From contig NZ_RJTM01000071.1 of the NCBI RefSeq assembly GCF_003725735.1, forward strand, positions 1 through 58,550: a stretch of 58,550 nucleotides of DNA, read 5' to 3'. A model generated the notes under the pieces. That model saw nothing but the letters and a program-made list of their open reading frames with translations. It did not search any database and was not told the origin of the DNA. A program made the translations under genes and the position numbers. Positions 53,168 to 58,550 of this stretch are shown here, piece after piece. The stretch comes from Sinomicrobium pectinilyticum. GTDB lineage: Bacteria; Bacteroidota; Bacteroidia; Flavobacteriales; Flavobacteriaceae. Position 1 is the first letter of the stretch, and every line of letters starts with the position of its first letter.

Positions 53168-53893
53168 AATCGAGGTTTAATAAATGATTGTTAATCAACG
53201 GTTAACAGGGGGTTAAATTAGAAATTAAATTTTAACCTGTACACAAAATGATCGTTAATTACACAATTCATGTATTTTTAAAAACCAAGTCCTGCATACT
53301 TTCGGAAGTGCGAAAAGTGCCGTCAACACTGGATAATCCAGGGCAGTAAAAGGAGTTTCAAAGGCCATTTATGATAACCAATATGAGCGGTGTTCCTGGC
53401 CATCCCAGTTTGCTAAAAATTGGATACAGACTTTTACTAGTAAAGAATATTCTTTTATATACGTACTATTCATAAGTGTTAAAATACAGAATAAACCTAC
53501 TAATTGTCAGGAGGAAAAGTGCAGATTTTCGATTATTTGATCTATTTTTAGCGGGTAGGACCTGCCCGGAACAGGGAAGGGGACTATAGTTATTCATCGT
53601 GCGTCTCCCCCAGACCGGGGTCTCCCAATTCCCCAGGCCCGGTCGAGCACTTGGAATAGCCCTGGGACATGGCCATGGGACGCCGTCCTTGAACAGGGAA
53701 GCGAGCCCAATCAAAACTACGGTTACGAGCTAATGGCAGGATTGATGTAGCAATAGGGGATTCCAAATCGGTTCCCCAACTGACGCCCTCGGGAATGGAT
53801 TCCGTCCTTCGTCTGGTACATCCCTACATGTTGTGAAATCGATATGGTACATTGTTTTGTTTAGAAAGGGGCTTTACTTATTTGTTGTTTCCA
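53168..53893. other. intergenic region with a GC-rich structured block
   Basis: The part next to the sigma gene is AT-rich and has TGTTAA/TTAACA arms near 53190-53208. The block at 53570-53840 is GC-rich and contains a 7-bp stem GACCGGG (53613-53619) / CCCGGTC (53638-53644). No gene could be supported; it may be a gene remnant or a structured RNA. Confidence 0.4.
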
Positions 53894-54841
53894 ATGCTCA
53901 TATTCAAAGAGGAACATATAGAGAACATTTGCCATGTGCTCCACGCGAGGGCCGAGGGTACCATGGGCTACCGCTTGCGGCTTTCCAAGCGGCATGAACA
54001 CTACAATCTGGTGGCCAGGTATATGAACCTGGTGGGGGAGGTACATCAGGCCAAAATTATCAAGCAAAAGCCAAGGGATGTCGATCCGTCCTTGCCGCCC
54101 CTTTTGGATATCCAACTGTCCAAGTCCCTTTTGATCAAAACCGTGGGCGTAAAGGTACCCGGACTGTTACACAAGGACCCGGGCACTTTCAAAGGGCTTA
54201 CCCTGGTGGAGTTGTTGACCAAAAGATCCGTGGAGACCTGGGAAGAACTGCGCAGGAATTTTTTGCGGCGTGCCCCGTTCGAACTGGGTACGGCTTTGGA
54301 GTACAAAGTCAACCGGTGGTTGTATTACAGCTGTTTTTGTTACGTGACCCAGATGGCGGATGGGACCATACGGATCACCAGCTTTGAAAAGGACCGCTCC
54401 TATGAGGCCCGTGAGCTGATGCGGGAAATGGGGATTTCCCCGCAGCCTGAGGTTCTCCGGTCCCTGTTTCCGGTCCCTGGGGAATTGGGACAAAAGGAGT
54501 ACCAGGAAAAGATACGGATGGATAAGATCGTCCGGTTTATCGAGGACCATGTCTCCCAACCCTTGCCCGGGATCAAGGAGCTGGCGCACCGGTTCAACAT
54601 CAATGAAAAAAAGCTGAACAAGAGGTTCAAGAGCATCGTGGGACAGACCCCTTATGCTTTCTATATGGATTGCAAGCTGGACCGGGCCATGAACCTGTTG
54701 CGCACGACCGCCCTGGATATTGATGGGGTCTGTGAATCCGTCGGCTACCATAGCCGCTCCGGGTTTTACAGGGCCTTTAAGCGCAAGTTTGGCATGAACC
54801 CCGGGGAAGTCAAGCGGGAGGTCGGGCCCGACACGGCATGA
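53894..54841 (+). CDS. AraC-family transcription regulator next to mobC
   Basis: About 315 residues with a C-terminal AraC-type double HTH (about 205-305; LAHRFNINEKKLNKRFKSIVG). The N-terminal part has no recognised ligand domain. The ATG at 53894 (MLIFKEEHIEN) is preferred to the upstream one at 53852. It converges on mobC with only 5 bp between stops, so run-through could make antisense to mobC. Target unknown. Confidence 0.82.
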   Translation: MLIFKEEHIENICHVLHARAEGTMGYRLRLSKRHEHYNLVARYMNLVGEVHQAKIIKQKPRDVDPSLPPLLDIQLSKSLLIKTVGVKVPGLLHKDPGTFKGLTLVELLTKRSVETWEELRRNFLRRAPFELGTALEYKVNRWLYYSCFCYVTQMADGTIRITSFEKDRSYEARELMREMGISPQPEVLRSLFPVPGELGQKEYQEKIRMDKIVRFIEDHVSQPLPGIKELAHRFNINEKKLNKRFKSIVGQTPYAFYMDCKLDRAMNLLRTTALDIDGVCESVGYHSRSGFYRAFKRKFGMNPGEVKREVGPDTA

Positions 54842-54846
54842 ACCAT

Positions 54847-56286
54847 TCATCCGAGCAGCGTTTTTGCTTCCCGGTGGATGCGCTCAAAGTTCACTTGCAG
54901 GTCGGCGGTCGTTACGGGAGCCTTGGGTTGTGGCCGTTCCTTTTTCATGTCCTGGAGGGTGAACCGAACCTTTTTGTCCCTGCCGTCCGCAAAGGCGATG
55001 AATTCTCCGGTCCTCAGCCGGAAGAACTGGTCCGCCCTTCGTTTGGCCACTTCTTTCTCCCCCTTGGTGACGCGGCTCTCAAAACTCATCCCGCTGCTCT
55101 TGCTGATGCTCCGGGTAGGTTTGGTGATGATCTCGAAAAAGCGTTCGTAGTACTTGGCCGTGTCCGGATCGTTGGCCTTTCCGAAGAACTGGTAGGAGAG
55201 ATTGCTGAGGATGGCCTTGCTCGCCCTGTCGCCATAGAGCAGGTCGTTCTGTACCTTGTCCTGCATCACATAGACCGTACTGATGTCATAGCTTCTCAGG
55301 GTGGCCGGGATCCTGTGCATGTTGGGCAGTTTCAGGGTAGGGGCCTCCTCCATGAGGAGAAAGGAGGAATCCCGTCCCCGCACGCTCATCTGTTTGATCA
55401 GGGTGTGCATGACCATGGCAATGACAGGGGAGTAGGACGTATCGTATTTGGGGTTGTTGACCAGCGAGACCACGGCCCGGTGCTTCGGGTGGTTGATGTC
55501 CAGGGGCACTTCATCCTTGGAGAGGACATAGTACAGTTTGCGGGACCCGATCTTCTTGAAGGCATTGGCCAAGGTACTTTTGATGCCCGCGGTCTGCTTT
55601 TCCGATTCGATCCCGTTGATAAAGGCGCTGGCCAGCCCCAGGGCGGTCAGGTCGGATTTGAGGAAGGCCACCAGCCTCTTGGTGCTCATGGCCTGGAACA
55701 GGGCCATGATATGGGGGAGGGTACAATATTCCGGCCGGGCGGTCCTCATTTTCCAGATCAGCCCGCTCAGCAGGCCTTCCACGGCATCGGAGAAGAACCT
55801 GTTGCTCCCACTGTGCTCGGAAAAGTTCTGTTCCAGCAGGTTTTCCATGAGGACCCGGGATAGGGCATTGACGCTTTCCTCGTTGGGCAGGTATTTGGGG
55901 GCAATGGGATTTACCCGGTAATGGATCTCATCAAAGGCAATGGTGTAGAATTTGGTGTGCTGTTCCCTGAAGAGGGGAGCGGCGATCTCGGTGAGCTCAA
56001 AATCCTTGTAGTCGTGGATGACCCCACAAAACCCGTATTGGCCAAAGTGGTGCAAATAGTTGTAGATGACGCTCTCCGTTTTTCCACTGCCGGCCGAACC
56101 GATCACGGAGGTTCCCCTGCGGATGTTCTCCGCCCGGAAGCTGCCGTTGTCCAGGGAAAAGCGCAGTCTGTATTTTTTATCGATGCGACCCTTTTTGTCC
56201 CCGCCCAGCAACCCATAGAGCAGGGTGCCCACAACGAGCAGGGGCAATATCCCGTAGAGGATGATATGTTCGACGGGCCAGTTCAT
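54847..56286 (-). CDS. mobC: MobC, VirD4/TraD-like coupling protein
   Basis: A 479-residue inner membrane ATPase with an N-terminal membrane segment (about 6-28), Walker A GSAGSGKT (about 59-66) and Walker B FLLMEEAPT (about 306-314). It links the relaxase-DNA complex to the secretion channel. It overlaps the relaxase gene by 4 bp, as the last gene of mobA-mobB-mobC. In Bacteroidota elements this coupling protein is named MobC. Confidence 0.9.
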   Translation of the reverse strand: MNWPVEHIILYGILPLLVVGTLLYGLLGGDKKGRIDKKYRLRFSLDNGSFRAENIRRGTSVIGSAGSGKTESVIYNYLHHFGQYGFCGVIHDYKDFELTEIAAPLFREQHTKFYTIAFDEIHYRVNPIAPKYLPNEESVNALSRVLMENLLEQNFSEHSGSNRFFSDAVEGLLSGLIWKMRTARPEYCTLPHIMALFQAMSTKRLVAFLKSDLTALGLASAFINGIESEKQTAGIKSTLANAFKKIGSRKLYYVLSKDEVPLDINHPKHRAVVSLVNNPKYDTSYSPVIAMVMHTLIKQMSVRGRDSSFLLMEEAPTLKLPNMHRIPATLRSYDISTVYVMQDKVQNDLLYGDRASKAILSNLSYQFFGKANDPDTAKYYERFFEIITKPTRSISKSSGMSFESRVTKGEKEVAKRRADQFFRLRTGEFIAFADGRDKKVRFTLQDMKKERPQPKAPVTTADLQVNFERIHREAKTLLG

Positions 56287-57317
56287 ATGCCGATGGATCC
56301 GGATTCGATGGCCCTGCCGATGCCCCTTTTCAGGGCATTGATGGCCTTGAGGGTGAGCTGGACCTTGTTGGTCGGGATGCGGAGCAGGGAGGTGTCCGCC
56401 CCGGACTGTTGCAGTAATTTAAAGGCCAGTGCCTTTTCATTGGTCGGGAGTTGGGTAATGGTGGCAAAGTACAGTCTGGGGTCCTTCAAAAAGGTCTTTC
56501 TGGCGGTATAGGTCTCCACGTAATTGCGCCTGTAGTGGAACAGGGCATCGAAGGTCTTTTCCGAGTTCTTGACAAAGGCATCCCGGTCGAAGCCCCGCTT
56601 GACGGTCTTGCCCTGCATTTCCACGGTGGAGGCCTTGTATTTGCTCCCCGGGGACAGGCTGTAGCGATTGGAGGCATCCTTGCGGCTGACGATGATATGG
56701 ATATGGCTCTGCGGTCCCGGCTTGGCCATGCCCCGGACGATCCGCTGCCCGTCCAGCTGATGGGGGGCTTCCCGTTCCAGCCGCCGGATCTCCTGTTGCA
56801 GTTTTTTGAGGTCCCCGGACCGTTCCCCGGTTTCGATGCCCCGGACCTGCTGCCGGAGTTCCAGGATCTCGGTGGCATAGGGCTGGTTCTCCCGGATCTG
56901 CCGGTCCGTGCCCTTGAAGGTGCGCTGGCGTTCCACCTTGGCGTAATATTTAATATCGTCCACGGTCACGGGACATCCGTCGATCTCCCGGTGGAAGGCC
57001 CTGGCATATTCCTTCATGGCCTCCCGGGTGTAGCGTTTGAGGGCTTCCGGCGAATCCCCTATGGCCCTGAGTTCCCTTTGGCTCGGGTTCAGGGTAATGG
57101 AGTAGAACTTGGGCTCCTTCTTTTTGAGTTTGGCCGTGTTCCCGTCGATTTGGGTAATGACTTCCTTGGCGGAGATCTCGTCCCCGTACTGGTCAAAGAA
57201 ATGTTCCAGTTCCGGAAGGGGCTTGCCCTCGTTCTCTTTTTCCAGGTAATCCACAAAATCGGCGGCGCTCTGGGCGTAATTGCCCTCAACCTTCTGGGCG
57301 GTGATCGTGATGTACAT
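56283..57317 (-). CDS. mobB: MobB, DUF5712-type relaxase
   Basis: A 344-residue protein with the relaxase HxH motif in SHIHIIVSRKD (about 203-207), an N-terminal region with YSITLNPSQREL and a basic coiled-coil middle. It matches DUF5712 proteins, the MobB relaxases of Bacteroidota elements that nick oriT and stay bound to the DNA 5' end. It overlaps mobA by 32 bp. The nicking tyrosine cannot be assigned with certainty. Confidence 0.85.
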   Translation of the reverse strand: MYITITAQKVEGNYAQSAADFVDYLEKENEGKPLPELEHFFDQYGDEISAKEVITQIDGNTAKLKKKEPKFYSITLNPSQRELRAIGDSPEALKRYTREAMKEYARAFHREIDGCPVTVDDIKYYAKVERQRTFKGTDRQIRENQPYATEILELRQQVRGIETGERSGDLKKLQQEIRRLEREAPHQLDGQRIVRGMAKPGPQSHIHIIVSRKDASNRYSLSPGSKYKASTVEMQGKTVKRGFDRDAFVKNSEKTFDALFHYRRNYVETYTARKTFLKDPRLYFATITQLPTNEKALAFKLLQQSGADTSLLRIPTNKVQLTLKAINALKRGIGRAIESGSIGI

Positions 57318-57855
57318 CGTGTAATTGTTTTTTGAATTGTTCCAGTTCGTTTTTGTCCATGTCCAATCTGTAGTGCCCCTTGCCGAATGTGCCCTTTACA
57401 TAGACCAGTTGGGCCAGGAGTTGCCGGACCTGATTGTTCTGATGGCCCAGTTGTTGTTGCATTGCCTCGTAGCGTTCCCGGTACTGTTCCAGTTCCCGGT
57501 CCCGGGTAAAAGTATCGGGCGGCCCGAAGTCCACGGCTTCTTCCGCCTCCTTTTCCTCTACCTGTGACATTTCGTGAAAGAGGGTATCGAGCATGGCCTT
57601 GGTGGGCAGGGTCTGGTATTTTTCGATATTCTTCAGGATGGCGATCACGGCATTGATGCGTTTGTTGGTGCGGTTGTTCTTCAGCCCCAGGTCGTCGTGC
57701 GGATGGAGGTCGTTCCATTCAAAGAAGTTCATGATGGCCTCCAGGGTCTGGGTGTGGGAATCCGACACCAGGCGGGAAAAGGCCCGGAAGCGAACGGCCA
57801 CTTCCTTTTTGATGCTGATGGCCGAAAACCGATATTTTCGATAGGCATCCTCCAT
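57286..57855 (-). CDS. mobA: MobA, BfmA/BtgA-like mobilisation protein
   Basis: A 189-residue basic protein with an N-terminal ribbon-helix-helix-like DNA-binding region (SIKKEVAVRFRAFSR) and a C-terminal coiled coil (about 115-185), as in BfmA/BtgA proteins that bind oriT and recruit the relaxase. It is the first mob gene; two palindromes lie directly upstream and may serve autoregulation. Confidence 0.82.
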   Translation of the reverse strand: MEDAYRKYRFSAISIKKEVAVRFRAFSRLVSDSHTQTLEAIMNFFEWNDLHPHDDLGLKNNRTNKRINAVIAILKNIEKYQTLPTKAMLDTLFHEMSQVEEKEAEEAVDFGPPDTFTRDRELEQYRERYEAMQQQLGHQNNQVRQLLAQLVYVKGTFGKGHYRLDMDKNELEQFKKQLHDVHHDHRPEG

Positions 57856-57857
57856 GA

Positions 57858-57910
57858 TTTACTGTAAAAGTTTCCCTGTTTATGGGTGTTCCGGCGGTTT
57901 TTACTGTAAA
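57858..57910 (-). promoter_or_regulatory. two TTTACTGTAAA palindromes upstream of mobA
   Basis: TTTAC-T-GTAAA occurs at 57858-57868 and 57900-57910, 42 bp apart (four helical turns). The first is 2 bp from the mobA start codon. They are likely operators of the mob operon. Confidence 0.6.
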
Positions 57911-58276
57911 CCCCTGAATACCCGGTGTTTCAATTGTTGTTTAAATGACTGACAATCAGTTTTTTTAAGACTAAATGAATGAAGTCAACACCGCAACGCG
58001 TGTTGTCCTCTTGCTCTTCAAATTTGTCCCGCAGGGACAAAATCATATCGCCCCGGTCTTTACAGGCCGGTTGTCTTGGGATGGTACGGCAAAAAGGAAA
58101 GTCAAACCAAAATGGGCTGCCGTACATTGGGGCTGTGATGCCCTTTCCTAAAGATAGGCACAATCCCGGTGAGGAAAAAATACGGATTCGATGCAATTGG
58201 GCGCAATTGCAGGGAAATGGTATGGCAATTCCGTTTTGGCCTTCCCTAAACGTCAGATGTTTGGGGCAACGACCAA

Positions 58277-58304
58277 AAAAAGGCCCTCGGAAAAAGGCCT
58301 TTTT
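58277..58304 (-). terminator. terminator of the 59-residue gene
   Basis: A 9-bp stem AAAAAGGCC (58277-58285) / GGCCTTTTT (58296-58304) with a 10-nt loop, directly after the stop codon on the minus strand and followed by a T-run there. Confidence 0.75.
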
Positions 58305-58307
58305 CGG

Positions 58308-58487
58308 TTACTGTTCCTTCGTTGCCGTACCCGACTGTTCCCGGTAATATTCATAGCGGAATATCCAGAGGTTGACCACCAGGGAGAAGGTTTTGTCCAC
58401 CGTGGTGTCGGGGACTTTTTTGATGACACTTTCCTTGGGGTGTTTTTTGGCCGGGATTTCCAGCGACTTTCTGACTGTTGCTTTCAT
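58308..58487 (-). CDS. small basic hypothetical protein (59 residues)
   Basis: The reading runs from ATG at 58487 to TAA at 58308 and gives a basic, Lys-rich start (MKATVRKSLEIPAKKH) and an aromatic C-half (VVNLWIFRYEYYRE). It lies 23 bp after the end of another minus-strand gene and has its own terminator, which supports it as a real gene. The position near mobA suggests a role in transfer; no family is recognised. Confidence 0.6.
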   Translation of the reverse strand: MKATVRKSLEIPAKKHPKESVIKKVPDTTVDKTFSLVVNLWIFRYEYYREQSGTATKEQ

Positions 58488-58510
58488 AGGACATGAATTT
58501 AAATTATCGA

Positions 58511-58550
58511 TTATTTGCCGGTGTCCCAGTCCTTCCCAAAAATTTCAGCT
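58511..58550 (-). CDS. C-terminal end of a gene running off the right edge
   Basis: Twelve codons (AEIFGKDWDTGK, then TAA) remain open to the window edge. The gene before the mob region in related elements is often the ParA-like traA, but twelve residues cannot show this. Confidence 0.4.
   Translation of the reverse strand, partial: AEIFGKDWDTGK

Larger units (their letters stand above)
57856..58307. other. putative oriT and mob control region
   Basis: This 452-bp gap upstream of mobA has no supported gene but several inverted repeats: CAACAC/GTGTTG near 57988-58007, TTTGTCCC-GCA-GGGACAAA at 58023-58041, CCGG-flanked repeats near 58053-58070 and TGCAATTG-GGCG-CAATTGCA at 58192-58211. oriT of Bacteroidota elements usually lies beside mobA. 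The nick site cannot be named. Confidence 0.5.

Noticed and set aside
53466-53714. 82-residue open frame on the minus strand
   Set aside because: No recognisable motif or translation context; it crosses the GC-rich repeat block.
54838-55863. 341-residue open frame on the plus strand
   Set aside because: It is exactly antisense to mobC, whose Walker motifs are clear; the frame is a by-product of the GC-rich codon pattern.
56451-57335. 294-residue open frame on the plus strand
   Set aside because: Antisense to the relaxase gene, with a hydrophobic, low-information sequence and no family features.
57979-58347. 122-residue open frame through the putative oriT
   Set aside because: The composition is not protein-like, and the frame runs through several inverted repeats and into the antisense of the 59-residue gene.
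9944-58550. Prophage interpretation of the inserted region
   Set aside because: There are no capsid, tail or lysis genes, while a conjugation channel, relaxase and coupling protein are all present.

Overview
The window reads as a piece of a Bacteroidota chromosome, most likely a flavobacterium. The evidence is SusC/SusD pairs, FecI/FecR-type regulation, Bacteroides-type Tra proteins, an RteC homologue, and promoters of the TTG-N18-21-TAnnTTTG type (clear at 7557-7586, 9697-9727 and 10108-10139).

Positions 1-9943 are ordinary chromosome. They hold a PAP2 phosphatase, a DUF4249 lipoprotein with its TonB-dependent receptor, a ferredoxin-type glutamate synthase homologue, an exported M20 peptidase, a 7TM-HD (PgpH-like) phosphodiesterase, and tRNA-Ser(GCU) followed by tRNA-Pro(UGG).

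From just after tRNA-Pro to the right edge lies most of an integrative and conjugative element (ICE) of the CTnDOT-like group. Its left end has a tyrosine integrase with IntDOT-like active-site changes. Next come a minus-strand transfer operon (traE-F-G-I-J-K-M-N, 18.6-11.7 kb), a peptidoglycan amidase, a three-gene HipB/HipS/HipT toxin-antitoxin locus, a tightly coupled xis / initiator-like / DnaC-like / hypothetical operon, rteC and an AraC regulator. The mobilisation genes mobA-mobB-mobC (BfmA-like, DUF5712 relaxase, VirD4-like coupling protein) are at 57.9-54.8 kb, preceded by a hairpin-rich noncoding stretch that is the best oriT candidate. The right end of the element is outside the window.

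The cargo at about 25-53 kb is the most unusual part. It is a nearly mirror-image locus centred on the 600-bp divergent intergenic region at 40.4-41.0 kb. The outer arms are ECF sigma - FecR - SusC - SusD; the left arm also has a DsbD-alpha-like protein and a TlpA-like thioredoxin, and the right arm a lipoprotein M16 peptidase. The inner arms are two divergent copies of MauE-like membrane protein (CSC motif) - membrane-anchored propeller-like protein - small exported Cys-containing DUF6520-like protein. The parts suggest a mobile system that makes, redox-processes, senses, imports and degrades small secreted cysteine-containing peptides. That combined role is inference.

A second noteworthy module is the putative replication unit at 21.7-23.2 kb. 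Four phased repeats and an AT-rich tract lie inside an initiator-like gene that is followed by a DnaC-like helicase loader, which resembles the phage lambda O/P arrangement.
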